Positions 52,296 to 62,950 of a stretch of DNA of 64,000 nt are shown piece by piece (the first letter of the stretch is position 1; each line of letters begins with the position of its first letter). Both the position numbers and the translations under genes were made by a program. Below the pieces are notes generated by a model. That model made no database searches and had not been told where the DNA came from. It saw only the letters and a program-made list of their open reading frames with translations. The DNA is from Cryobacterium breve (GTDB taxonomy: Bacteria > Actinomycetota > Actinomycetes > Actinomycetales > Microbacteriaceae). Where the stretch lies: contig NZ_CP075584.1 of NCBI RefSeq assembly GCF_027594785.1, positions 372,001 to 436,000 on the forward strand, written 5' to 3'.

Positions 52296-53108
52296 TCAGT
52301 TCGATTTCGCGGTGATCCACACCGTCAACCCGACGATCGCGCCGAGTCCGAAGATCCAGAGGAACAGTCCTTCGGAAACGGGGCCGAGCGAGCCGAGGGC
52401 GTAGCCGCCCGGGGACGGGTTGTTCTCGAGGTACTTGAGGTAGGTGATGATGTCGCGCTTGCTCTCCGGGGAGATGTTCATGTCGTTGAAGACCGGCATG
52501 CTCTGCGGCCCCGTGATCATGGCCTCGTAGATGTGCTGGGCGGACACGCCGTCGAGAGCGGGGGCGAACTTGCCCTGGGTGAGGGCACCTCCGGCGCCCG
52601 CGACGTTGTGGCACATGGCGCAGTTGATGCGGAAGAGCTCTGCGCCCTTCGCGGAGTCGCCCTGTGCGTCGAGGTAGCGCGCATCGGGGACGGCCGGTCC
52701 GGGGGCGAGGGAGGCGACGTAGGCGGCGAGGGCTGCGATCTGTTCTTCCGTGAACGAGACGGCCTTCTTCTCTGCCTGAGGACCGTCCATCTGCATGGGC
52801 ATCCGGCCGGTGCCGACCTGGAAGTCGACGGAGGCCGCACCGACACCGATGAGGCTGGGCCCGGATCCGGTTCCGGCGGCGCCGAGGCCGTGGCAGGTGG
52901 CGCAGTTGCTCGCGAACAGCTTCTGACCTTCTCCGATGGTCTGCTGAGACGAGGCATCGGTCTGGGCGCTCGCGGTGCTCGTGCTGAACAGCGCATAGGC
53001 GCCGCCGGTGAAGAGCAGTCCGATGGCGATCAGGGCGACACTGGCAAGTGGGCTGCGGCGGCCGGATTTGCGCACGCGGGCCGGCTTGGGGGTGTTGGTC
53101 GTGGTCAT
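52296..53108 (-). CDS. qcrC: Cytochrome bc1 complex dihaem cytochrome c subunit
   Basis: A 270-residue membrane-anchored dihaem cytochrome c. The N-terminal helix (LASVALIAIGLLFTGGAYALF) precedes two cytochrome c domains with CATCH and CAMCH haem motifs; the axial Met candidates are in GRMPMQM and SMPVFND. A C-terminal helix (LFLWIFGLGAIVGLTVWI) re-anchors it. In actinobacteria this subunit carries electrons directly to the aa3 oxidase. ATG 53108 is chosen because the basic leader and helix follow at once. Confidence 0.94.
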   Translation of the reverse strand: MTTTNTPKPARVRKSGRRSPLASVALIAIGLLFTGGAYALFSTSTASAQTDASSQQTIGEGQKLFASNCATCHGLGAAGTGSGPSLIGVGAASVDFQVGTGRMPMQMDGPQAEKKAVSFTEEQIAALAAYVASLAPGPAVPDARYLDAQGDSAKGAELFRINCAMCHNVAGAGGALTQGKFAPALDGVSAQHIYEAMITGPQSMPVFNDMNISPESKRDIITYLKYLENNPSPGGYALGSLGPVSEGLFLWIFGLGAIVGLTVWITAKSN

Positions 53109-53131
53109 TCTGAGGTGTCCGCTCCGGATCT

Positions 53132-53761
53132 CTATTTGAGGACGTAAATGACGAGGAAGAGGCCGATCCAGACGACATCGACGAAGTGCCAGTAGTACGA
53201 GACGACGATGGCGCTCGTCGCCTCCTTGTGACCGAAGTTCTTGACCGCGAACCCGCGGCCGATCACGAGGAGGAAGGCGATCAGGCCGGCGGTGACGTGG
53301 ATGCCGTGGAAGCCGGTGGTGAGATAGAACGCCGAACCGTATGCGTTGCTCTGCAGCGAAACACCCTCGGAGACCAGGGTGGCGTACTCCCAGATCTGCC
53401 CGGATACGAAGACGGCGCCGAGGGCGTAGGTCAGGAAGAACCACTCGACCATGCCCCACTGGCTGGGCTTCCAGCCCGTTGAGCGGGCCTGGAGACGCTC
53501 AGCGGCGAACACGCCGAACTGGCACGTGATCGACGAGGAGACGAGGATCAGGGTGTTCACGAGCGCGTAGGGGAAGTTGTGCTTCTCGGCCTCGAACTGC
53601 CACAGTTCCGGCGAGGTCGACCGCAGCGTGAAGTAGATGGCGAACAGGCCGGCGAAGAACATGACTTCGCTGCCCAGCCACACAATGGTGCCGACAGCAA
53701 CGCTGTTGGGCCGATTTACCACGGGCGCTGTGGCTGAATAAGTTATCGAAGGGCTCGTCAC
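53132..53761 (-). CDS. ctaE: Cytochrome c oxidase subunit III
   Basis: A 209-residue membrane subunit with five helices: [85 protein letters not shown] and [21 protein letters not shown]. The WHFVDVVW segment is the family signature. GTG 53761 is the start; frames upstream do not resemble the family. It heads ctaE-qcrC-qcrA-qcrB and diverges from trpD. Confidence 0.95.
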   Translation of the reverse strand: MTSPSITYSATAPVVNRPNSVAVGTIVWLGSEVMFFAGLFAIYFTLRSTSPELWQFEAEKHNFPYALVNTLILVSSSITCQFGVFAAERLQARSTGWKPSQWGMVEWFFLTYALGAVFVSGQIWEYATLVSEGVSLQSNAYGSAFYLTTGFHGIHVTAGLIAFLLVIGRGFAVKNFGHKEATSAIVVSYYWHFVDVVWIGLFLVIYVLK

Positions 53762-53906
53762 TCGTCCATTATGGCCGATTTCGCAGCGGGGGTGCGCACC
53801 ATGCGGATGCGGGTGGGTCATTTGCCCAAAAGGTGACCAGATTGGAACGAAAGCGCCGCTGGGGCAGATTCGGAACCCGGCAGCGGATTCGCTTAAGATC
53901 GGGTTC

Positions 53907-54959
53907 ATGCTCGATATCCAGTCCTGGCCCAATGTCCTCAGCGCCCTGCTCAACGGGGAGGACCTGAGCGTGTCCGACGCGGCGTGGAGCATGGAACAGG
54001 TGATGCAGGGCAACGCGACGCCGGCCCAGATCGCCGGGTTCCTCGTCGCCCTGCGCGCCAAGGGCGAGACCGTCGATGAGATCGTCGGCTTCCGGGACGC
54101 CATCCTCGACCACGCCGTCGCCCTCCCGGTCAACCCGATGGCCCTCGACATCGTCGGCACCGGCGGCGACCGTTTCGGCACTGTCAACATTTCGACGATG
54201 GCGTCGATCGTCTGTGCCGGCGCGGGCGTTCCTGTCATCAAGCATGGGAACAGGGCGGCGAGTTCGGCATCGGGGGCATCTGACGTCCTGTCGGCCCTCG
54301 GGATCGACCTCACCCTGTCTGCGGAGAAGGTCGGGGCGATCCTCGAGGCGACGGGAATCACTTTCGCATACGCCGCCGCGTTCCATCCCGGTTTCCGGCA
54401 CGCCGGAGCGGTCAGGTCCGAACTGGGGATCCCGACCGTCTTCAACTACCTCGGGCCGCTCTGCAACCCGGCTCGCCCGGAGGCCTCCGCCGTCGGCGTG
54501 GCCGGCCTCGACCGAGTTCCGCTCATCGTCGGCGTCTTCCAGACCCGGGGAGCGGCGGCGCTGGTGTTTCGCGGGGACGACGGACTCGACGAGCTCACGA
54601 CGACCGGCCACAGTCATGTCTGGGAGGTGTCGAGGGGTCTCGTGACCGAGCACGACATCGACCCGCGCGATCTCGGCATCCGCCGCGCCTCGATGAGCGA
54701 ACTCGTCGGCGGAGACCCGGCACACAACGCGGAAGTGGTGCACCAGACGCTCGCCGGGCAGGCGGGCGCCGTGCGGGACATCGTGCTCCTCAATGCGGCG
54801 GCCGGACTCGTCGCCTTCGATCTCGCGAAGAATCCGGTGTCCGCGCAGTCGAGCATCCTCGACCGTTTCCGCGACAAGCTGGCCGTGGCAGCGGAATCCA
54901 TCGACTCCGGGGCGGCTGCGGCGAAACTGGCCGAATGGGTCACCGCCAGTCGCGTGTAG
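53907..54959 (+). CDS. trpD: Anthranilate phosphoribosyltransferase
   Basis: Joins anthranilate and PRPP in tryptophan synthesis, 350 residues. It has [23 protein letters not shown], the PRPP loop [38 protein letters not shown] and [23 protein letters not shown], with the [10 protein letters not shown] segment. It lies alone, divergent from ctaE, as in several actinobacteria. Confidence 0.96.
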   Translation: MLDIQSWPNVLSALLNGEDLSVSDAAWSMEQVMQGNATPAQIAGFLVALRAKGETVDEIVGFRDAILDHAVALPVNPMALDIVGTGGDRFGTVNISTMASIVCAGAGVPVIKHGNRAASSASGASDVLSALGIDLTLSAEKVGAILEATGITFAYAAAFHPGFRHAGAVRSELGIPTVFNYLGPLCNPARPEASAVGVAGLDRVPLIVGVFQTRGAAALVFRGDDGLDELTTTGHSHVWEVSRGLVTEHDIDPRDLGIRRASMSELVGGDPAHNAEVVHQTLAGQAGAVRDIVLLNAAAGLVAFDLAKNPVSAQSSILDRFRDKLAVAAESIDSGAAAAKLAEWVTASRV

Positions 54960-54991
54960 CCGCCAGACCCGAACAGCGAGCCCTCAACCGG

Positions 54992-55030
54992 TTCGACGGA
55001 GATTTCGACAGCGCCAAAATCTCCGTCGAA
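54992..55030. terminator. Bidirectional hairpin between trpD and glpK
   Basis: A perfect 14-bp stem (54992-55005 with 55017-55030) with an 11-base loop sits between convergent trpD and glpK. Confidence 0.75.
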
Positions 55031-55047
55031 ACGGTGAGGTGTTCTTC

Positions 55048-56570
55048 TTACAGCACGTCCTCGTCGACCCAGCCGAAGGTCTTCGTGACGGCCTTCTTCC
55101 AGTTGCGCAGCTGCCGGTCGCGCTCGGCGACGGTCATCTGCGGGGTCCAGCGGCTGTCTTCCTGCCAGTTGGCGCGGAGTTCGTCGAGATCGCTCCAGAA
55201 ACCCACCGCGAGCCCCGCGGCGTATGCCGCACCGAGCGCCGTGGTCTCCGCGACGACGGGCCGGACGACGGGCACGCCGAGGATATCGGCCTGGAACTGC
55301 ATGAGCGTGTTGTTGGCGATCATGCCGCCGTCGACCTTGATCTCGGTGAGCGGAACCCCGGAGTCGGCGTTGACCGCGTCGATCACCTCCCTGGTCTGGA
55401 ACGCGGTCGCCTCGAGTGCTGCCCGGGCGATGTGGCCCTTGTTCACGAACCGGGTCAGCCCGACGAGGGCGCCGCAGGCGTCCGAGCGCCAGTACGGCGC
55501 GAACAGCCCCGAGAACGCGGGCACGAAGTAGGCGCCGCCGTTGTCGTCGACGGACTTTGCGAGAGTCTCGACCTCTTCGGATGAACTGATCATGCCGAGG
55601 TTGTCGCGCAGCCACTGCACGAGCGCTCCGGTGACGGCGATCGACCCCTCGAGTGCGTAGTGCGGTTCCGCGTCGCCGAGCTTGTAGCCGAGGGTCGTGA
55701 GGAGGCCGTTCTTCGAGTGGACGATCTCGGTGCCGGTGTTGAAGATCAGGAAGTTACCGGTGCCGTAGGTGTTCTTCGCCTCGCCCGCGTCGAACGCGGC
55801 CTGGCCGAACGTCGCGGCCTGCTGGTCGCCGAGGATGCCCGAAATCGGGACCTCGCGCAGCAGGCTGTGTTCGTTGACCGTGCCGTAGACCTCGGAGGAG
55901 GAACGGATCTCGGGCAGCATCGAGCGCGGCACGTCGAACGCGGCGAGGATGTCGTCGTCCCACTGCAGGGTCTCGAGGTCCATGAACATCGTGCGGCTCG
56001 CGTTGGTGACGTCGGTCGCGTGCACGCCGCCCTCGAGGCCGCCGGTGAGGTTCCAGAGCACCCAGGAGTCCGTCGTGCCGAACATCGAACATCAGCTCGC
56101 CGCCATCCGCCTTGGCCCTGGCTCCCTCGACGTTCTCGAGGATCCAGACGATCTTCGTGCCCGAGAAGTACGTGGCGAGCGGCAGTCCGACCTGCTTCTT
56201 GAAGCGCTCGACGCCGCCGTCGGCGGCGAGGCGGTCGACGATGGGCTGGGTACGGGTGTCCTGCCAGACGATCGCGTTGTAGACGGGGGAGCCCGGTGGT
56301 GCGGTCCCAGACCACGGCGGTCTCGCGCTGGTTGGTGATGCCGACGGCGACGATGTCGTGCCGGGTCAGGTTCGCTTTGGACAGCGCCTGCCCGATGACC
56401 TCACGGGTGTTGTTCCAGATCTCCATCGGGTCGTGCTCGACCCAGCCTGCCTGGGGGAAGATCTGTTCGTGCTCGAGCTGGCCGGTCGAGACGATCGACC
56501 CGGCCTTGTCGAAGATGATCGCCCGGGAGCTCGTGGTGCCCTGGTCGATGGCGATGACGTATTGGGCCAT
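55048..56570 (-). CDS. glpK: Glycerol kinase (7-base duplication and homopolymer insertion)
   Basis: ATP-dependent phosphorylation of glycerol. The N terminus reads [22 protein letters not shown], with the phosphate loop, and later [28 protein letters not shown] and [18 protein letters not shown]. Two errors split it. GAACATC is duplicated at 56080-56093, directly beside an AGCT; and the G run at 56285-56289 is one base too long. Removing 7 and 1 bases gives 504 residues, the family length, with [20 protein letters not shown] over the first break. glpF is upstream. Confidence 0.93.
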
Positions 56571-56660
56571 GGAATACCTCCTTGTATTGTTCTGACTCAT
56601 GCTGATACTGACTGACTAGCTCACTAGCTGACGTGCTGAGGAGCGATTCACATGCAGAAG

Positions 56661-56697
56661 CCGACCGGCCGGTCCCGGTGGGGGACCGGCCGGTCGG
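56661..56697 (-). terminator. Strong hairpin between glpF and glpK
   Basis: A perfect 16-bp GC-rich stem (56661-56676 with 56682-56697) lies 9 bases beyond the glpF stop and about 90 bases before glpK. It could lower glpK expression relative to glpF or stabilise the glpF transcript 3' end. Confidence 0.65.
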
Positions 56698-56705
56698 CCG
56701 GTGCA

Positions 56706-57472
56706 CTAGGCGAGAATGGGCAGAAGAGCGTACGAGGCCCATCCTGCGAGGACGCCGCCGATGATGGGGCCGACGACCGGCACCCAGGAGTACGACCAGT
56801 CCGAGGAGCCCTTGCCCTTGATCGGCAGGATGGAAGTGCGCGATGCGCGGCCCCAGGTCACGGGCCGGGTTGATCGCGTACCCGGTCGGCCCACCGAGCG
56901 AAGTGCCGATCACGATCACGAGCAGGGCCACCGGAAGCGGGCCGAGCGCGGCCAGTCCGCCGTTGACGCCCTGGCGACCGCCGCCGAAGGCGATGATCAC
57001 GAAGACCAGCACGAAGGTGCCGATGATCTCGGTGACGAGGTTCCAGCCGTAGGAGCGGATGGCCGGACCGGTCGAGAAGACGCCGAGCTTGTTGGCCGGG
57101 TTCGGTTCCTGGTCGAAGTGCTGCTTGTACGCCAGCCAGCAGAACACGGCGCCGATGATGGCGCCGAGGAGCCTGTGCGGCGATGTAGACGAGCACGGAC
57201 AGGAAGTTCACCGGAACCCCGGAGCCGAATTCGGTCGCACCGGATGCGACGAGGCCGAGGGTGACGGCGGGGTTGAGGTGCGCACCTGAGTTGTATGCCA
57301 CGATAACGCCGGAGAAGACGGCGAAACCCCATCCGATGGTGACCATCAGGAAGCCGCCGCCGAGACCTTTGTTCTTGGCCAGGGCGACGTTGGCTACGAC
57401 ACCGGTACCGAGGAGGACGAGCATCGCGGTGCCCACGACCTCCGACAAGAATACGACTCCAATATTGTCCAC
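56706..57472 (-). CDS. glpF: Glycerol uptake facilitator, MIP family (two insertions)
   Basis: Aquaglyceroporin, 254 residues after correction. Both NPA boxes are present: [12 protein letters not shown] and [13 protein letters not shown], the second followed by Arg-Asp as in glycerol channels. The frame breaks at 57172/57173 (GAGCCTG, correction [13 protein letters not shown]) and at 56832/56833 (TGGAAG for TGAAG, correction [16 protein letters not shown]). GTG 57472 has GGAAGG 5 bases upstream. It is divergent from dhaK across 220 bases. Confidence 0.92.
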
Positions 57473-57692
57473 GTTGACCTTCCTTGGTAGGGCTCGAGCG
57501 CTGAACAGCCTGGTCGCGGTGAGCGACTGGCAACGCCATAGCGCGCTGGTATCCCGAGCGAAATAGGCAGGTAGAGGCGTGGTTCGTCCCTTACCTCGCC
57601 GCGTTCGTGCGCGTAGGTTAAGGACAGGCTCCGTATCGTCCGGGAGCCTGCGACGCCGACCGATCATCACCATCCGACCCGAAGGAAGAGTC

Positions 57693-58694
<1,002 letters not shown>

Positions 58695-58705
58695 AAGGAG
58701 ATTCC

Positions 58706-59354
58706 ATGAATCTGAGTGTCACCTGGGCTGAAGCCTGGATCCGGCAGTGTGTAGACGTCATCGCCGACCATCGCGTGGAGCCTGATCACCCTTGACAGGG
58801 ACATCGGCGACGGCGACCACGGCGAGAACATGGACAGGGGCTTCCAGGCCGTGCTGGGCAAACTCGATACGCTCCCGGCAGATGCCGTCCCCGGCGACGT
58901 CTTCAAACTGGTGGCGACGACACTCATTTCCACGGTGGGCGGCGCGGCAGGGCCCCTCTACGGCACGGCGTTCCTGAAGGCCGCCGTCGCCGTAGCGGGG
59001 AAGCCCGACCTGGACGGTGCCGCCGTCGTTGCACTGCTGACGGCGGCTCGCGACGGAATCGTGCTCCGGGGCAAGGCGGCCAGCGGCGACAAGACCATGG
59101 TCGACGCCTGGACGCCAGCCGTGGACGCCGCAGCGGCCGCGGAACGCGCCGGAGCGAGCCCCGTGGCCATCCTCGTCGAGGCCGCGGATGCCGCGGAGGC
59201 CGGCGCCGTCGCAACCGAGCCGCTCGTCGCCCACAAGGGACGCGCGAGCTATCTCGGGGAACGTGCGATCGGACATCGCGATCCGGGCGCCCAGTCCAGC
59301 GCCCTGCTCCTCCGTGCGGCAGCCGAGACCGCCGAGCGGGTCGCCGATGAATGA
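58706..59354 (+). CDS. dhaL: Dihydroxyacetone kinase, DhaL subunit (one AGCT insertion)
   Basis: Holds ADP as a coenzyme and transfers phosphate from DhaM to DhaK-bound dihydroxyacetone. The Mg-ADP motif is LDRDIGDGDHGENMDRGF; STVGGAAGPLYGTAFLKAA, GDKTMVDAWTPA and KGRASYLGERAIGHRDPGAQSS are all family motifs. The break is at 58781/58782 (GAGCCTG); correction reads DHRVELITLDRD and gives 215 residues. AGAAGGAG precedes ATG 58706. The 3' end overlaps dhaM by 8 bases. Confidence 0.94.
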
Positions 59355-60087
59355 TTCGACGCCCACCGCCCCCGGCGCACTCGTCGGCCTCGTCTTCGTG
59401 TCGCACAGCTCGCTGATCGCGAAGGGCCTCGTCGATCTCGCCCGCCAGATGGCGCCGACCGTGCGCATGCTCCCGGCAGGCGGAACGGACGACGACCGGA
59501 TCGGGACGAGTTTCGCCAAAGTGGCGGCGGGCATCGAGGCGGCGGAGGCCGGCAGGGGAGTCGTGGTGCTCTGCGACCTCGGCTCGGCAATCCTGACCGC
59601 GGAATCAGCGCTCGATTTCCTCGACGATGAGACCAGATCCCGGGTCGTCATCGTCGACGCACCTCTGGTCGAGGGCGCCGTCGCCGCCGCCGTCGCCGCG
59701 CAGATCGGCGGCGACCTGCCCGCCGTGGAGTCTGCGGCCCGGTCGGCCGGGGCACCGCACTCCGGCGGGGCCTCGGTACAAGCACCGGTGCCGGCCACCG
59801 ATACCCAGTCCGGCCCGGCCAGGGACGACTCGACGGTGACGCGGACGGTGACCCTGATCAACGCGGACGGTCTGCACGCCCGTCCCGCCGCGGAGTTCGT
59901 GACTCTCGCCGCGACGCTCGGCGTTCCGGTCACGGTCAACGGCAGGGATGCCGCGAGCCTGCTGGCCATCATGGGCCTCGGATTGACGCGTGGCGCACGG
60001 GTCGAACTCTCGGCAACCGGTGACGGCGCGGCTGCGGCGGTCGACGCTCTCGCCTCTCTCCTGGAATCCGGGTTCGGCGAGGCCTAA
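59347..60087 (+). CDS. dhaM: DhaM phosphotransfer subunit fused to HPr
   Basis: A 246-residue protein. The N-terminal PTS EIIA-Man-like domain (VGLVFVSHSSLIAKGLVDLARQM, with the phospho-His in SHS) is followed by a Pro/Ala/Gly linker (about 130-165) and a C-terminal HPr domain with NADGLHARPAAEFV, which holds the second phospho-His. It would pass phosphate from enzyme I to DhaL-ADP. Longer versions also carry an enzyme I domain, which is absent here, so enzyme I must come from elsewhere. The ATG overlaps the dhaL stop. Confidence 0.92.
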   Translation: MNDSTPTAPGALVGLVFVSHSSLIAKGLVDLARQMAPTVRMLPAGGTDDDRIGTSFAKVAAGIEAAEAGRGVVVLCDLGSAILTAESALDFLDDETRSRVVIVDAPLVEGAVAAAVAAQIGGDLPAVESAARSAGAPHSGGASVQAPVPATDTQSGPARDDSTVTRTVTLINADGLHARPAAEFVTLAATLGVPVTVNGRDAASLLAIMGLGLTRGARVELSATGDGAAAAVDALASLLESGFGEA

Positions 60088-60133
60088 GCAAAAATTCGGC
60101 TCACATCAACCCGATTGGATCTATGCTGGCCGC

Positions 60134-60337
60134 ATGATGCAGGACAACACAGCGCCGTGTCCCGTGTGCGGCCATGCCATGAGTGAACACACGATCGTGC
60201 ACGGCGCACACGACACGATCCTGAACTGTCCGGTGCCCCATCCGGGGGCATGGGACAGGGACGCATTCGAACCGGTCAACGAATTCGGCATGGTCACCCA
60301 CCAGTACCCCGCGGATGACCCGCCCGTTCCCGGCTGA
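60134..60337 (+). CDS. Small Cys-containing protein, unknown function
   Basis: A 67-residue protein with an N-terminal CPVCGHAM motif and a later NCPVPHPG, which together could bind a metal (CxxC plus Cys/His). The rest is polar and acidic, ending in ADDPPVPG. No strong ribosome-binding site is visible. It lies between dhaM and the TelA operon; I recognise no named family. Confidence 0.55.
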   Translation: MMQDNTAPCPVCGHAMSEHTIVHGAHDTILNCPVPHPGAWDRDAFEPVNEFGMVTHQYPADDPPVPG

Positions 60338-60425
60338 ATTCTCGGACCCCACACCAGCAACGGCCGGTCAGCGCCTAAGTTCACCACGCCTGCGTTCACC
60401 AAGATTTACCCCTGATGCCCTATTG

Positions 60426-60438
60426 TCTGCAGTGCAGA
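60426..60438. promoter_or_regulatory. Palindrome upstream of the TelA operon
   Basis: TCTGCA-G-TGCAGA is a perfect odd palindrome about 47 bases before the first gene of the operon. Upstream, GTTCACCA occurs twice (60379-60386 and 60394-60401). These could be regulator sites; no regulator gene is adjacent. Confidence 0.35.
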
Positions 60439-60484
60439 TGTCCTGCACAACGTCGTACCACCGAATCCAGACGGTAGCCATCGA

Positions 60485-61645
60485 ATGAGCGCCACAGTCA
60501 AGCGTGTGATCGGGCTCGTCCTCGCGGGCGTGCTCATCGTCGGCGTGGTCGTCGTCGTCGTCGGTGGTCGCCTGTTCGGAGGAACGACAGGCACCGCTCC
60601 TGGGGCCACGGACCTCACGGTCGTCCATGGGGTCATCGGCTCGGAGAAGAAGCCGTTCTTCGACGATCCGGCCGTCCGGGCGGTCTTCGCCGAGAAGGGC
60701 ATCGACGTCGAGGTCGTCACGGCGGGATCACGCCAGATCGCCACCTCCGTCGACCTCACCGGCGTCGATTTCGTTTTCCCGTCCTCCGCGCCCGCCGCCG
60801 AGAAGATCCGGCGCGAAGCCGGGGCGCGAAGCGTGTTCTCCCCGTTCTACTCGCCGCTCGCGATCGCGACCTTCACGCCGATCGTGACCCTCCTGCAGTC
60901 CGCGGGGATCGCGAACCAGGACGCCGCAGGCACCTGGCATCTGAACGTCGCTGAATACCTCAAGGCCGTCGCAGCGGGAACCCGGTGGAATCAGCTCCCC
61001 GGTGCCGCGGCGACCTACAACAGCTCCCGCTCGATCCTGATCTCGAGCACGGACATCCGCCAGTCGAACTCCGCGGCGATGTACCTCGCCATCGCGTCCT
61101 ACGTCGCGAACGGGGACAGCGTCATCAGCTCAGCAGCCGCTGAGACAGCCGTCATCGACCCGATGGCGGCGCTCTTCCTCGAGCAGGGCTTCTCGGCCTC
61201 CTCGTCTGAGGCTCCGTTCGAGGACTATCTGTCCCAGGGAATCGGGTCCAAACCCCTCGTGATGATCTATGAGGCGCAATTCCTCGGCCGACAGATGAGC
61301 GCCACGGGCCGCAGCGCCATCACCCCCGACATGGTCCTGATGTATCCGGATCCGACCGTGCTCTCGAAGCACACCGTTGTGCCTCTTTCCGATCAGGGAA
61401 CCCGGGTCGGCGAGCTCCTCCAGTCCGACCCCCGCCTTGCCCGGCTCGCGGCGCAATACGGGTTCCGGCCGGCCGACCCGGCCGTGTTCACGGCAGCACT
61501 CGCCGACAATGGCCTCACGGCGCAGGCAAGCCCCGTCAACGTCATCGACCCGCCCAGCTACGAGACGCTCGAGTCGATGATCACGACCATCAGCGGACGC
61601 TACGACACGCCCCTGGCGTCGCCGGACGCGAACGTGGACAAATGA
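60485..61645 (+). CDS. Membrane-anchored solute-binding-like protein in TelA operon
   Basis: A 386-residue protein with one N-terminal membrane helix (VIGLVLAGVLIVGVVVVVVGG) and no lipobox, so it is probably held in the membrane with its domain outside. The rest resembles a periplasmic binding-protein fold: TDLTVVHGVIGSEKKPFFDDPAV, VEVVTAGSRQIAT, VDFVFPSSAPAAEKIRREA and LVMIYEAQFLGRQM. No ABC permease or ATPase is nearby. It starts at ATG 60485. The downstream genes (TelA, and a second binding protein with a VWA domain) suggest one functional unit. Confidence 0.75.
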   Translation: MSATVKRVIGLVLAGVLIVGVVVVVVGGRLFGGTTGTAPGATDLTVVHGVIGSEKKPFFDDPAVRAVFAEKGIDVEVVTAGSRQIATSVDLTGVDFVFPSSAPAAEKIRREAGARSVFSPFYSPLAIATFTPIVTLLQSAGIANQDAAGTWHLNVAEYLKAVAAGTRWNQLPGAAATYNSSRSILISSTDIRQSNSAAMYLAIASYVANGDSVISSAAAETAVIDPMAALFLEQGFSASSSEAPFEDYLSQGIGSKPLVMIYEAQFLGRQMSATGRSAITPDMVLMYPDPTVLSKHTVVPLSDQGTRVGELLQSDPRLARLAAQYGFRPADPAVFTAALADNGLTAQASPVNVIDPPSYETLESMITTISGRYDTPLASPDANVDK

Positions 61646-61706
61646 CCCGACAACACTCATTGAACGCACCACCTGCTGAACGATCCACCGGAGACCAAGG
61701 AGCACC

Positions 61707-62948
61707 ATGGCAGACGCATCCCTCGATCTGAGCACTCCCACACCGGGCGAAAGGCCGGCCGCTGCCGCGACGAAGGCACCGCGCGTCGACACCGGGCTGG
61801 TGCTCGTGCCCCCGAACCCGGTCCCGGACATCGGCGGCACCCAGGCCAGCGCGATGATGCCGGTCAACGATGCCCGCACCGAGGAACTCGCCGGACGCGC
61901 ACGAGCCTTCGTCGCCGACCTCATCGACCTCGACCCCTCGGCCCCGGAATTCCAGAAGAAGATCTCAGACGTCGCCCAGATGGGCAGGGACGAGATCCGG
62001 GCCGCGTCGGAGGTCAGCAACCGGATGCTCCAGCGCCCGGTCGCCGCGCTGGCCGCCGCGCGCGGGAAAGGCGACGAGGCCGACGCGCAACGGCGCGTTG
62101 CCAGCACCCTTGTCGAACTGCGCGGCACGATCGAGGACCTCGACCCGTCCAGGGCCGATGGCGGGGTCGCCCAGTTCCTCCTGAACCTGATCCCCTTCCG
62201 GGACAAGCTCCGCAGCTATTTCGCCCGGTACGCCTCCGCACAGAGCCAGCTCAACAAGATCATCCACTCGCTCCAGAACGGCCAGGACGCCCTCCTCAAG
62301 GACAACGCCGCCGTGGAGGGGGAGAAAGTGCGGCTCTGGGAGACGATGAACCGCCTGCAGGAGTACGCCCTGCTCACGAGCGCACTCGACGCCCAGCTCG
62401 TGGAACAGATCGACACGGTCAGGACGACCGACCCGGCCAGGGCGGACGCGCTCACGAGCGATCTCCTCTTCACGATCCGCCAGAAGCACCAGGACCTGCT
62501 GACCCAGCTCGCCGTGAGCGCCCAGGGGTACCTCGCCCTCGACGTCGTGCGAAAGAACAACGTGGAACTCATCAAGGGCGTTGAGCGGGCAACGACGACG
62601 ACCATCTCCGCCCTGCGCACGGCAGTGATCGTCGCACAGGCACTGGCCAACCAGAAGCTCGTCCTCGACCAGATCACCGCCTTGAACACGACGACCTCGA
62701 ACCTGATCGTATCGACCTCGCAGATGCTCAAGACCCAGTCGGTCGCCATCAGCGAGCAGTCGGCATCCGCCACCATCAGCCTCGAATCATTGGAAACGGC
62801 CTTCCAGAACATCTACGAGACCATGGACGCCCTGGACAGCTACAAGCTCAAGGCCGTCGCGACGATGGCCCAGACGGTCGACACACTGCAGGCCAGACTG
62901 ACCGAGGCGACCGCATACCTCGAGCGAGCCCGGCCGGAAGCCCACTGA
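61707..62948 (+). CDS. telA: TelA-like toxic-anion-resistance family protein
   Basis: A 413-residue cytoplasmic helical protein of the TelA (toxic anion resistance) family. A Pro/Thr-rich leader (1-50) is followed by LDPSAPEFQKKISDVAQMGRDEIRAASEVSNRML and the conserved core FLLNLIPFRDKLRSYFARYASAQSQLNKII, then long coiled-coil-like helices through NVELIKGVERATTTTISALRTAVIVAQALANQKLVLDQI. Members are linked to tellurite or membrane-stress tolerance, but the biochemical role is unknown. AAGGAG precedes ATG 61707. It lies 61 bases after the binding-like protein and 2 bases before the next gene. Confidence 0.9.
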   Translation: MADASLDLSTPTPGERPAAAATKAPRVDTGLVLVPPNPVPDIGGTQASAMMPVNDARTEELAGRARAFVADLIDLDPSAPEFQKKISDVAQMGRDEIRAASEVSNRMLQRPVAALAAARGKGDEADAQRRVASTLVELRGTIEDLDPSRADGGVAQFLLNLIPFRDKLRSYFARYASAQSQLNKIIHSLQNGQDALLKDNAAVEGEKVRLWETMNRLQEYALLTSALDAQLVEQIDTVRTTDPARADALTSDLLFTIRQKHQDLLTQLAVSAQGYLALDVVRKNNVELIKGVERATTTTISALRTAVIVAQALANQKLVLDQITALNTTTSNLIVSTSQMLKTQSVAISEQSASATISLESLETAFQNIYETMDALDSYKLKAVATMAQTVDTLQARLTEATAYLERARPEAH

Positions 62949-62950
62949 GC

